Shown: one piece after another, positions 24,291 to 32,080 of the stretch
Layout of the letters: the number at the start of each line of letters is the position of its first letter
Numbering within the stretch: position 1 is the stretch's first letter
Assembly: GCA_023387695.1 (NCBI GenBank)
Contig: JAEWHT010000407.1
Location: 1-40,071 of the forward strand
DNA length: 40,071 nt
Reading direction: 5' to 3'
DNA from: Pseudomonadota bacterium
GTDB taxonomy: Bacteria; Pseudomonadota; Alphaproteobacteria; Rhizobiales; Xanthobacteraceae
Position numbers and translations under genes: made by a program
Notes under the pieces: generated by a model
Databases searched by the model: none
What the model was told of the DNA's origin: nothing
What the model saw: only the letters and a program-made list of their open reading frames with translations

Positions 24291-25172
24291 TCACTTCTGA
24301 CACTTCGAACACCAGAACGTCGAGCGACCGTTCTGGGTGAAACGCTTGATGGTGCCGCCACAGCGCGGCGTGGTGCACTTCTCATCTTCGCGGTCATAGA
24401 CCTTGAACGAGTGCTGGAAATAGCCGAGCTCGCCCGAGGTCTGGCGATGGTCGCGCAGTGACGAACCGCCGGCCTTGATGGCATCGTTCAGCACGGTGTG
24501 GATCGCACCGACCAGTCGCTTGGCATGATCGGTCGGCTCGCCGTTCCTGGTCGACAACGTCGCAGCGATCCGGCGCGGCGACAGATGCGAGCGGTGCAGG
24601 GCTTCGCAGACATAGATGTTGCCGAGGCCCGCGACCACGCGCTGGTCGAGTAGCGCGGCCTTCAGGTTCGTCTTCTTGCCTTCGCAGGAGCTCGCCAGCA
24701 TCGCGGCGTCGAACTCGTTGCCGAGCGGCTCCGGGCCGAGGTCGCGCAGCAGCGGCTCGTCTTCGAGCGCGTTGCGGGCGATCACTTTCATGTAACCGAA
24801 GCGGCGCGGATCGTTGAAGACGATGTCGGCACCGGAGGACATCCGAAACAGCACGTGGTCGTGCGTGGAGTCCTTGCCCCTCGGATAATGAAACTCGCCG
24901 GGCGCGGCCTCGTTGTCAGGCTTGATGACGCGGAACGAGCCCGACATGCCCAGATGCATCAGCAGCACGTCGCCGGAGGCGAGATCGGCCATGAGATATT
25001 TTGCACGGCGCCCGAGCCCCGTGACGATCTGCCCCTGCAGCCGGGCCACGAAATCGGGCTGGAACGGAAAGCGCAAATCAGGCCTGCGGGCCTCCGCAAC
25101 GACGATTTTCGCCCCCTCCATGACGGGTTGAAGGCCACGGCGAACAGTCTCGACTTCGGGCAATTCGGGCAT
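24291..25172 (-). CDS. mutM: Formamidopyrimidine-DNA glycosylase (Fpg/MutM)
   Basis: MutM removes 8-oxoguanine and other oxidised purines and cuts the abasic site. The 293-aa protein starts MPELPEVETVRRGL, giving the catalytic N-terminal Pro and following Glu after Met removal. Lys58 is in GLGRRAKYL, and MHLGMSGSF follows. The helix-two-turn-helix region has LDQRVVAGLGNIYVCEAL. The C-terminal zinc finger is complete, with CTTPRCGG and FWCSKCQK supplying four Cys. It is divergent from ubiE, with 81 nt between the starts. In many alphaproteobacteria mutM heads a cluster with ubiE, ubiB, coaBC and dut, as here. Confidence 0.97.
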   Translation of the reverse strand: MPELPEVETVRRGLQPVMEGAKIVVAEARRPDLRFPFQPDFVARLQGQIVTGLGRRAKYLMADLASGDVLLMHLGMSGSFRVIKPDNEAAPGEFHYPRGKDSTHDHVLFRMSSGADIVFNDPRRFGYMKVIARNALEDEPLLRDLGPEPLGNEFDAAMLASSCEGKKTNLKAALLDQRVVAGLGNIYVCEALHRSHLSPRRIAATLSTRNGEPTDHAKRLVGAIHTVLNDAIKAGGSSLRDHRQTSGELGYFQHSFKVYDREDEKCTTPRCGGTIKRFTQNGRSTFWCSKCQK

Positions 25173-25253
25173 GGTCAGGCATTCACCTTATGAGGGCGGT
25201 GTGATAGCGCCATTGCGGCGGGCGGGCTATGGTCCGCCCATTGGAGTAGAGTA

Positions 25254-26015
25254 ATGGATCGGCCGGGCGAAACCACGCATTTTGGCTTCAGGGACGTTCC
25301 CCTGGGGGACAAGCAGACGCTGGTGAACGATGTGTTTCACAGCGTGGCGTCGCGCTATGATTTGATGAACGACCTGATGTCCGGTGGCCTGCACCGGGTC
25401 TGGAAGGACATCATGATCAGCGCGCTCAACCCGCCGCGGGGCGACCATCCCTTTGCGTTGCTCGACGTTGCCGGTGGCACCGGCGACATCTCCTTCCGCG
25501 CCGCCAAGGCGGCAGGTCCGGGCTTCCACGCGACCGTCTGCGACATCAATTCCGACATGCTGGCGGTGGGCCGCGAGCGTGCCGCCAAGCGCCACCTCGA
25601 CACCCAGGTCGATTTCGTCGAAGGCAATGCCGAGGCGCTCGCCTTCGCCGACCGCAGCTTTGACGCATATACGATCGCTTTCGGCATTCGCAACGTGCCG
25701 CAGATCGACAAGGCGCTACGCGAGGCCTATCGCGTGCTCAAGCCCGGCAGCCGCTTCCTGTGCCTGGAATTCTCCACGGTCGAAATGCCCGGTCTCGACA
25801 AGATCTATGATCTGTTCTCGTTCAAGGTGATCCCGCCGCTCGGCCGCATGGTCACGGGCGATGCCGAATCCTACCAATATCTCGTCGAGTCGATCCGCAA
25901 GTTTCCGAAGCCAAACGCCTTCGCCGACATGATCCGTGAGGCCGGCTTCTCTCGCGTGAGCTATCAGACCCTGACCGGCGGCATCGTCGCACTTCATTCG
26001 GGCTGGCGTTTGTGA
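25254..26015 (+). CDS. ubiE: Demethylmenaquinone/2-methoxy-6-polyprenyl-1,4-benzoquinol methyltransferase UbiE
   Basis: UbiE is the C-methyltransferase of ubiquinone (and menaquinone) synthesis. The 253-aa protein contains the family segment VFHSVASRYDLMNDLMSGGLHRVWK, the SAM-binding LLDVAGGTGDISF, and the signature NVPQIDKALREAYRVLKPG. It ends GGIVALHSGWRL, as UbiE does. GGAG lies upstream of the ATG. The stop overlaps the GTG start of ubiB (GTGA), so the two quinone genes are coupled. Confidence 0.97.
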   Translation: MDRPGETTHFGFRDVPLGDKQTLVNDVFHSVASRYDLMNDLMSGGLHRVWKDIMISALNPPRGDHPFALLDVAGGTGDISFRAAKAAGPGFHATVCDINSDMLAVGRERAAKRHLDTQVDFVEGNAEALAFADRSFDAYTIAFGIRNVPQIDKALREAYRVLKPGSRFLCLEFSTVEMPGLDKIYDLFSFKVIPPLGRMVTGDAESYQYLVESIRKFPKPNAFADMIREAGFSRVSYQTLTGGIVALHSGWRL

Positions 26016-27586
26016 TCTCTGCCGTCACCCACATTTCGCGCCTGATCCGCGCCGCGCTCGTGTTTGCGCGCGAGGGCGTGTTCGGCTCCGTCGATCCGAG
26101 CCTGGTGCCGCCACCCGGACAGCTTGCGCTGAAAATGGCGCGCCTGGTCGAACGCCGCGGCGACAAGCATGGCCCGCGCATCTCGCGCGCGCTGACGCGG
26201 ATGGGCCCGGCCTATCTCAAGCTCGGGCAATTCCTGGCGACCCGTCCCGACGTCGTCGGCGTGAATATCGCGCGCGATCTGGAAAGCCTGCAGGATCGCC
26301 TGCCGCCGTTTCCGCAAGCCGAAGCCGAAGCCGCGATTGCGACGTCGCTGGAACGGCCGCTGAAAGACGTGTTTGTCAGCCTCAGTCCGCCAGTTGCCGC
26401 CGCCTCGATCGCGCAGGTGCATCGTGGCGAGATCGAGCGCGACGGCATTCGCAAGCAAGTCGCGGTCAAAGTGCTGCGGCCGAACGTGTCCGCGCGCTTC
26501 CGCCGTGACCTCTCCGATTTCTTCTACGTCGCCCACAAGGCCGAAACCTATTCGGCTGAAGCGCGGCGGCTCCGTCTTGTCGAAGTCATCAACACCATGT
26601 CGCGCTCGGTCGCGATGGAGATGGACCTGCGGCTTGAGGCTGCGGCGCTGTCGGAGATGGCGGAGAACACGCGCGACGATCCTGATTTCCGCGTGCCGAC
26701 CGTCGACTGGGACCGCACCACGCACAACGTGCTGACGATGGAGTGGATCGACGGCATCGCGCTGAACGATCACAAGCGCCTCGCAGAAGCGCAGGTCGAT
26801 CTGCCCGATCTCGGCCGCAAGGTGATCCAGAGCTTCCTGCGCCACGCGCTGCGCGACGGCTTCTTCCACGCCGACATGCATCCCGGCAATCTGTTCCTTG
26901 ATGACGCCGGCCGCCTCGTCGCCGTCGACTTCGGCATCATGGGCCGGCTCGGCATGAAGGAGCGGCGCTTCCTCGCCGAAATCCTGCTCGGCTTCATCAC
27001 CCGCGATTATCGCCGCGTCGCCGAGGTGCATTTCGAAGCAGGCTACGTGCCTGCGCATCACTCGGTCGAGAATTTCGCGCAAGCCATCCGCGCCATCGGC
27101 GAGCCGATTCACAACCGCACCGCCGAGGAAATCTCGATGGCGCGGCTGCTGACGCTGCTGCTCGAGGTTACTGGTCTATTCGACATGACGACGCGGCCCG
27201 AGCTGATCCTGCTGCAGAAGACCATGGTCGTGGTCGAGGGCGTGGCGCGCGGCTTCGATCCCAAGCTCGATATCTGGAAGGTCGCCGATCCCGTCGTGCG
27301 CGAATGGATCGAGCGCAATCTCGGACCGATCGGCCGGGTGCAGGGTGCGCTCGCCGGCGGCGGCGATCTCGCCCGCGTGCTGATGCGCCTGCCTGATATT
27401 GCACAGCGCTCGGTCGCAGTGCTCGAGCAGCTCGAGACGATGACGCGGGAAGGCATCAGGCTGTCGCCTGAGAGCATTGCCGCGATGGGGCGTAGCGAGG
27501 GCCGCAAGAACCGCTGGCGCACGGTGGCGCTCTGGATCATCGCCGCGACCTTCATCGGCATCCTGATCGCCGTCCGGAACCTGTGA
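26012..27586 (+). CDS. ubiB: Ubiquinone biosynthesis accessory ATPase/kinase-like protein UbiB
   Basis: UbiB belongs to the ABC1/ADCK atypical kinase family and is needed for ubiquinone synthesis. The 524-aa protein starts at a GTG overlapping the ubiE stop. Characteristic motifs are GPAYLKLGQFLATRPD (the KxGQ signature), the Ala-rich loop PVAAASIAQVHRG, VAVKVLRP with the ATP-binding Lys, HADMHPGNLF and VDFGIMGRL. A C-terminal hydrophobic segment (VALWIIAATFIGILIAV) anchors it in the membrane. It is followed by a 70-nt gap carrying two palindromic operators before coaBC. Confidence 0.96.
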   Translation: MISAVTHISRLIRAALVFAREGVFGSVDPSLVPPPGQLALKMARLVERRGDKHGPRISRALTRMGPAYLKLGQFLATRPDVVGVNIARDLESLQDRLPPFPQAEAEAAIATSLERPLKDVFVSLSPPVAAASIAQVHRGEIERDGIRKQVAVKVLRPNVSARFRRDLSDFFYVAHKAETYSAEARRLRLVEVINTMSRSVAMEMDLRLEAAALSEMAENTRDDPDFRVPTVDWDRTTHNVLTMEWIDGIALNDHKRLAEAQVDLPDLGRKVIQSFLRHALRDGFFHADMHPGNLFLDDAGRLVAVDFGIMGRLGMKERRFLAEILLGFITRDYRRVAEVHFEAGYVPAHHSVENFAQAIRAIGEPIHNRTAEEISMARLLTLLLEVTGLFDMTTRPELILLQKTMVVVEGVARGFDPKLDIWKVADPVVREWIERNLGPIGRVQGALAGGGDLARVLMRLPDIAQRSVAVLEQLETMTREGIRLSPESIAAMGRSEGRKNRWRTVALWIIAATFIGILIAVRNL

Positions 27587-27596
27587 CCGCCGAGAT

Positions 27597-27637
27597 GTGA
27601 TTGCACTGCAATCACGGGTGTGATAGCATCGCTATCA
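27597..27637 (+). promoter_or_regulatory. Two tandem palindromic operators in front of coaBC
   Basis: Site 1 (27597-27615) is a perfect 19-bp palindrome, GTGATTGCACTGCAATCAC. Site 2 (27621-27637), TGATAGCATCGCTATCA, is a 17-bp palindrome with one mismatched pair. Both have TGATnGC half-sites; their centres are 23 bp apart. The half-site TGATAGCA equals, as I recall it, the half-site bound by the FitA ribbon-helix-helix antitoxin of Neisseria. The sites end 19 nt before the coaBC ATG, and GGAGG lies between. Because the coaBC product itself begins with a FitA-like domain, autoregulation is the natural inference. Confidence 0.7.
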
Positions 27638-27656
27638 TTCCTGCTGGAGGGGCGCC

Positions 27657-29105
27657 ATGGCAAGCCTGACCATCCGCAAGCTCGACGACACCGTCAAAGC
27701 CTATTTGCGGCTGCGCTCGGCCAAAAATCACAGGTCAGTCGAGGAAGAGGTCCGGGTCATCCTGCGGGAGCTGATCGAGGGCCGCGAGGAGCCGCTGACG
27801 CCCTTCGCGGTGCCGCCCGAGACGTCCCCTGCGCCGGCATCCTACCGCACCGGCGCCGTCCCTGAGGCCAGCATCACCCTGATCATCGGCGGCGGGATCG
27901 CGGCCTTCAAGTCGCTCGACCTGATCCGAAGGCTGAAGGAGCGGCGCATCGAGGTCCGCTGTGTGCTGACCAAGGCCGCCGAGCAATTCGTCACCCCGCT
28001 CTCGGTGAGCGCCCTCTCCCATGAGCGCGTCTATACAGATTTGTTCGATCCCCAGAGCGAGTTCGATGCCGGCCATATTCGCCTGGCGCGCGACTGCGAT
28101 CTGATCGTGGTGGCGCCGGCGACCGCCGATCTGATGGCGAAGATGGCGAACGGCCATGCCGATGATCTCGCCAGCGCGATCCTGCTCGCCACCAACCGCA
28201 AGGTCCTGATTGCACCGGCGATGAATCCGCTGATGTGGAACAACGCCGCAACGCGCCGCAATGTTGCGCAGCTTCAGCGCGACGGAATCCTCTTCATCGG
28301 GCCCAATTCCGGCGAAATGGCTGAAGCGGGCGAAGCCGGTGTCGGCCGCATGTCCGAGGCGATCGAGATCGCCACCGCCGCCGAGAAGCTGCTGCGACCG
28401 CCGATGCCGAAGCCGCTTGCCGGCAAGCGCGTGCTGATCACAGCGGGTCCCACGCACGAGCCGATTGATCCGGTGCGCTACATCGCTAACCGCTCGTCCG
28501 GCAAACAAGGCTTTGCCATTGCCGCCGCAGCACAGGCCGCGGGCGCAGAGGTCATTCTCGTCAGCGGCCCCGTGGATCTCGGCAATCCGCAAAGCGTGAC
28601 GGTGAAGCGTGTGGAATCGGCGCGGCAGATGCTGGAGCAAGTGCAGGCCGCACTCCCCGCCGACATCGCGATCTTCGCCGCCGCCGTCGCCGACTGGCGC
28701 GTCGCCAATGAAGGCGAGCAGAAGCTGAAGAAGACCTCCGCCGGCATGCCGCCGCTTCAGTTGGTCGAAAACCCCGACATCCTCGCCACGATCTCCAAAC
28801 TCACCGAGAAGCGTCCACCGCTCGTGATCGGCTTTGCCGCCGAGACCGAGCACCTCATCGACAACGCCAAGACGAAGCTCGCGCGCAAGGGCTGCGACTG
28901 GATCGTCGCCAATGACGTCTCGCCCGCGACCGGCGTGATGGGCGGTGATCGCAACACCGTGCATCTCATCAGCAAGAATGCTGCTGATAACGGCGAGATC
29001 ACAGTTGATTCCTGGCCGGTGATGACCAAGGAACAGGTCGCCATCGAACTGGTCGCGCACATCGCCAAAAGCGTGACCGACACATCCGCGGAGCCGGCAT
29101 CTTGA
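27657..29105 (+). CDS. coaBC: CoaBC with an N-terminal FitA-like ribbon-helix-helix domain
   Basis: CoaBC joins cysteine to phosphopantothenate and decarboxylates the product in coenzyme A synthesis. The 482-aa protein has three parts. Residues 1-42 (MASLTIRKLDD, then SVEEEVRVILREL) match the ribbon-helix-helix DNA-binding domain of FitA/VapB-type antitoxins. A Pro-rich linker spans 43-69. The CoaC flavoprotein domain (70-245) has GGGIAAFKSLDLIRRL, His140 in DAGHIRLA and APAMNPLMW. The CoaB ligase (about 252-470) has ITAGPTHEPIDPVRYI and NRSSGKQGFA. The ACG motif that holds Cys158 in E. coli is replaced by AEAGEAG (222-228). No ATG, GTG or TTG start with a ribosome-binding site is seen between the antitoxin-like and CoaC parts, so the fusion seems real. 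It overlaps dut by 4 nt (TTGA). Confidence 0.93.
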   Translation: MASLTIRKLDDTVKAYLRLRSAKNHRSVEEEVRVILRELIEGREEPLTPFAVPPETSPAPASYRTGAVPEASITLIIGGGIAAFKSLDLIRRLKERRIEVRCVLTKAAEQFVTPLSVSALSHERVYTDLFDPQSEFDAGHIRLARDCDLIVVAPATADLMAKMANGHADDLASAILLATNRKVLIAPAMNPLMWNNAATRRNVAQLQRDGILFIGPNSGEMAEAGEAGVGRMSEAIEIATAAEKLLRPPMPKPLAGKRVLITAGPTHEPIDPVRYIANRSSGKQGFAIAAAAQAAGAEVILVSGPVDLGNPQSVTVKRVESARQMLEQVQAALPADIAIFAAAVADWRVANEGEQKLKKTSAGMPPLQLVENPDILATISKLTEKRPPLVIGFAAETEHLIDNAKTKLARKGCDWIVANDVSPATGVMGGDRNTVHLISKNAADNGEITVDSWPVMTKEQVAIELVAHIAKSVTDTSAEPAS

Positions 29106-29560
29106 GCACGAAGGTCACCGTCGAACTGCAGCAACTGGCCCACGCTAGAGGCCTACCGCTGCCGGCCTATCAGACCGCTGACGCCGCCGGTCTTGATTTG
29201 ATGGCAGCGGTGGCGGACAGCGAGCCGATGACGCTCGCACCCGGCCAATACGCGCTGGTGCCGACGGGACTTGCGATCGCCCTGCCATCAGGCTTTGAAG
29301 CCCAGGTGCGGCCGCGCTCGGGTCTTGCAGCCAAGCACGGCGTCACCGTGCTGAACTCGCCCGGCACAATCGACGCCGACTACCGCGGCGAGATCAAGGT
29401 GATCCTGATCAACCACGGCGCTTCGCCGTTCGTGATCAAGCGCGGCGAACGCATTGCGCAGATGGTGATTGCGCCCGTGGTCCAGGCCGCGCTGGTTCCG
29501 GTCGCGACGCTGTCGTCGACAGATCGCGGCGCCGGCGGCTTCGGCTCGACCGGCCGCTAA
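29102..29560 (+). CDS. dut: dUTP diphosphatase (dUTPase)
   Basis: Dut cleaves dUTP to dUMP and pyrophosphate, keeping uracil out of DNA and feeding thymidylate synthesis. The 152-aa protein shows the trimeric dUTPase motifs in order: AGLDLMA (1), PRSGLAAKHGV (2-3), NSPGTIDADYRGEIKV (3, with catalytic Asp), GERIAQMVI (4) and RGAGGFGSTGR (5). The start codon is TTG, overlapping the coaBC stop as TTGA, so it depends on coupling to coaBC. The pairing of coaBC and dut is common in bacteria. Confidence 0.97.
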   Translation: MSTKVTVELQQLAHARGLPLPAYQTADAAGLDLMAAVADSEPMTLAPGQYALVPTGLAIALPSGFEAQVRPRSGLAAKHGVTVLNSPGTIDADYRGEIKVILINHGASPFVIKRGERIAQMVIAPVVQAALVPVATLSSTDRGAGGFGSTGR

Positions 29561-29616
29561 GGATCTGGATCCATTGAATTTTAGGCATGAGCAGGAGCAG
29601 GTGAAAACGACGGCAA

Positions 29617-29645
29617 TTGACTTTACCTACTAGTAGGTAGATAAA
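29617..29645 (+). promoter_or_regulatory. Promoter with TetR-type operator in front of the MAPEG gene
   Basis: A sigma-70-like promoter, TTGACT (29617-29622), 17-nt spacer, GATAAA (29640-29645), has its spacer almost filled by the perfect 16-bp palindrome TACCTACTAGTAGGTA (29624-29639). A repressor bound there would exclude RNA polymerase. The TetR gene at the end of the same gene block (31484) is the obvious candidate. AAGGA precedes the downstream ATG at 29673. Confidence 0.72.
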
Positions 29646-29672
29646 CCGGCCATTGTCCCCAACCCAAGGATC

Positions 29673-30080
29673 ATGGCCGTGACCACCGAATTGTACTGGC
29701 TGACGCTGACCGTTTTGATGACCGCGCTGTTCTGGGTGCCCTACATCCTCGACCGTCTTGCGGTTCGTGGAATCTGGCCCGCGCTCTCCGATACGCAGCC
29801 CGAGAACGGCGGCCGGCATTCGCTGTGGGCCCAACGCGCGATCAAGGCACATCAGAACGGCGTAGAAAACCTGGCCATCATCGTGCCCGCGGTGCTGGTC
29901 GCGCACCTGCTCAGCATCTCGACCCCGGCCACCAAGGCCGCCATCGTGGTCTACTTCTTCGCGCGACTGATCCATTTCTTCGTGTATGTCGGCGGCGTTC
30001 CCGTCGTGCGCACGCTCGCATTCGCGGTCGGCTGGGGCGCGCAGATGGTCTTTCTGCTCAGCATCCTGGGCTGGATCTGA
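29673..30080 (+). CDS. MAPEG-family integral membrane protein
   Basis: MAPEG proteins are small four-helix membrane proteins related to microsomal glutathione transferases and eicosanoid synthases. The 135-aa product has hydrophobic helices at about residues 6-25, 65-82 and 86-104, plus a C-terminal one (RTLAFAVGWGAQMVFLLSILGW). The family motif RAIKAHQNGVENLAIIVPA is present in the second part. The substrate is unknown; a detoxification role is plausible. It is the first gene behind the palindrome-bearing promoter and is followed after 6 nt by the SDR pseudogene. Confidence 0.88.
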   Translation: MAVTTELYWLTLTVLMTALFWVPYILDRLAVRGIWPALSDTQPENGGRHSLWAQRAIKAHQNGVENLAIIVPAVLVAHLLSISTPATKAAIVVYFFARLIHFFVYVGGVPVVRTLAFAVGWGAQMVFLLSILGWI

Positions 30081-30086
30081 CCCGCA

Positions 30087-30787
30087 ATGACCCGCCCGCT
30101 TCTCCTCGTCACCGGAGTTGCCGAAGGTCTTGGCGCCGAGATCGCCGCCGTCTTCGCGCAGGCGGGCCATGACGTCATCGGTCTTTCCCGCACCGACCGC
30201 TGTTCGGCACCAATCCGTCAATCGGTCGAGCGTCAGGGCGGCAGCTATATCCATCTCGCCTGCGACATCACGCAGGCTGGCGAGGTGGCGGCCGCACTCG
30301 CACCGCATGCGGCGCACATCGACGTGCTCATTCACAACGCGCACAGACTCCTGATCAACCGTTCGAGCAGACGACGGGAAGCGAGTTCGAGAACGTATGG
30401 CGCGTCGCCTGTCTCGGTGCGATGCTATCAGCGCAAGCGGTCATTCCGCACATGGCGGCCCGACAGGCTGGAACGATCATCCTCACCGGGGCTACCGCCG
30501 GTACGCGCGGCGCCGCCAATTTCTCCGCATTTGCGTCGGCAAAATTCGCGCTGCGCGGGCTGGCGCAATCGCTGGCGCGCGAGTTCGGTCCCCGCGGAGT
30601 TCACGTTGCGCATCTCGTGCTCGACGGCTTGATCGACGAGGTGCAGACTGAGCAACGCTTTGGTGCATCGGCCACTGTCCGGATGTCGCCGCACGCGATC
30701 GCGAATGCCTGTCTTGATTTGACGGTGCAGCATCCATCCGCATGGACGCATGAGATGGATCTGCGGCCACTCTCCGAGCGATTTTGA
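30087..30787 (+). pseudogene. Short-chain dehydrogenase (SDR), frameshifted
   Basis: The N-terminal part is read in one frame: LLLVTGVAEGLGAEIAAVFAQ (GxxxGxG NAD(P) site) through IDVLIHNA. The rest is read one base back: AQTPDQPFEQTT, then MLSAQAVIPHMAARQAG and IILTGATAGTRG, to the end at 30787. The switch lies at about 30339-30341; adding one G there would give the smooth SDR sequence HNAAQTPDQPFEQTT. The remaining frame is fully conserved, so the lesion is recent or a sequencing error. The expected catalytic Tyr of YxxxK is Phe (FASAK), so even the intact protein would be atypical. It sits 6 nt after the MAPEG gene. Confidence 0.82.
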
Positions 30788-30798
30788 GGAGGCATGCA

Positions 30799-31473
30799 AT
30801 GTCCAACGAACTCGTCAACGCCGACTTCACGCAACGCATCGTGATCGCGACCGACACCTTGCCGTGGATTCCCTCGCCGCAAGCCGGCGTCGAGCGCCGC
30901 CTGCTCGACCGCATTGGCGGCGAGGTCGCCCGCGCCACGTCGCTGGTCCGTTACGCAAAAGCCTCTGCATTTCCCGCACATCAGCACGGGCTGGGCGAGG
31001 AATTTTTGGTGCTGGACGGCGTGTTCTCCGACGAGCACGGCGACTACCCCAAAGGGACCTATGTCCGTAACCCACCCGGCAGCCGTCACACGCCGCGGAC
31101 GGAGCCGGGCTGCGTCATCCTGGTCAAGCTGCGGCAGATGACGCTGAGCGAGACCGCACGCGTCGTGATCGACATGTCCGACGCCCAGTGGGAGGAAGTC
31201 TCGCCCGGACTTGCACGGCTTCCGCTGCATGCTGGCGCCGATACCGGCGAACAGGTTGGCATCGAACGTCTCGCCCCCGGCGCCCGTTATGGCGAACTGG
31301 AATGTCCCGGCGGCGAAGAGATTTTTCTGTTGTCGGGATCGTTGACGGACGAATATGGGAGCTACGGTGCGGGGACCTGGATCAGGAACCCGGCCGGATT
31401 CCGGCGCAGTCTGCTTTCGGGCGACGGTGCGACCTATTGGGTGAAGCGAGGCCATCTCGGCCGGATCTCATGA
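30799..31473 (+). CDS. Two-domain cupin (ChrR-like) protein
   Basis: The 224-aa product has two cupin units in tandem. Unit 1 has the metal-binding pattern FPAHQHGLGEEFLVLDG and later PPGSRHTP, giving His, His, Glu, His. Unit 2 repeats the architecture (GEEIFLLSGSLTDEYGSYG, TWIRNPAGFRRS) but lacks the His residues, so only one metal site is expected. ChrR-type cupins act as anti-sigma or metal/oxidant sensors; other bicupins are enzymes, so the function is open. GAGGAG at 30786-30791 fixes the ATG at 30799. It follows the SDR pseudogene by 11 nt and precedes tetR by 10 nt, consistent with one operon. Confidence 0.85.
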   Translation: MSNELVNADFTQRIVIATDTLPWIPSPQAGVERRLLDRIGGEVARATSLVRYAKASAFPAHQHGLGEEFLVLDGVFSDEHGDYPKGTYVRNPPGSRHTPRTEPGCVILVKLRQMTLSETARVVIDMSDAQWEEVSPGLARLPLHAGADTGEQVGIERLAPGARYGELECPGGEEIFLLSGSLTDEYGSYGAGTWIRNPAGFRRSLLSGDGATYWVKRGHLGRIS

Positions 31474-31483
31474 TTGGAAGGCA

Positions 31484-32080
31484 ATGGCGACGGCGACAAA
31501 GCAGAGATCGGAGACCGCAGAGCAGATCCTCGATCTTGCCGAGACACTGATCCAGACCCGCGGTTACAGCGCCTTCAGCTACCAGGACATCGCGGACGCG
31601 CTCGGCATCCGCAAGGCCAGCATCCACTACCATTTCCCGTCCAAGACCGATCTCGGCGTCGCCGTGATCGACCGCTACATTGCGCGTTTCGACGCCGCCC
31701 TCGTCGGCATAGCCAGCGATCAGGCAAAGCCGTCGATGGCGATGCTGGATTTCTACACCCAGCCTTACCTCCAATTTGCCGAGACTCCCGACCGGGTCTG
31801 CCTCAGCGCCGCGCTCGCGGGCGAAATGCTGGCGCTGCCTGCGGAAATCCGCGAGCGCGTCGAACACTTCTTCAAGACCCACCAGAGTTGGTTGACCAAC
31901 ATCATCGAGCGCGGCGCCGCGCGCGGCGAGTTCCGGCTGCGGGCGCCGGCCGCCAAGTCTGCGCGAATGATGTTCGGGGCCCTGCAGGGCGCGCTGCTGG
32001 TCAAGCGCGCAACCGGCGACATCTCGCAGATCAACGACGTCATCGCAGTCATGAAGTCACAGCTCACGGCCGGTTCCTGA
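31484..32080 (+). CDS. TetR/AcrR-family transcriptional regulator
   Basis: The 198-aa protein has the TetR N-terminal helix-turn-helix: AEQILDLAETLIQTRGYSAF, then YQDIADALGIRKASIHYHFPSKTDL. The C-terminal ligand domain has two Cys-poor helical blocks with VCLSAALAGEMLALPAEI, resembling NemR-type regulators that sense electrophiles through Cys. GGAAGG lies just before the ATG. As the last gene of the MAPEG-SDR-cupin block it probably represses that operon through the palindrome at 29624-29639; no other operator is seen directly upstream of it. Confidence 0.9.
   Translation: MATATKQRSETAEQILDLAETLIQTRGYSAFSYQDIADALGIRKASIHYHFPSKTDLGVAVIDRYIARFDAALVGIASDQAKPSMAMLDFYTQPYLQFAETPDRVCLSAALAGEMLALPAEIRERVEHFFKTHQSWLTNIIERGAARGEFRLRAPAAKSARMMFGALQGALLVKRATGDISQINDVIAVMKSQLTAGS

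Noticed and set aside
27735..29060. 441-codon minus-strand frame opposite coaBC
   Set aside because: Antisense shadow; coaBC reads as a complete enzyme.
30422..30787. Second half of the SDR gene as an independent gene
   Set aside because: Its sequence continues the SDR fold begun at 30087, and the internal ATG has no ribosome-binding site; a frameshift explains both pieces.
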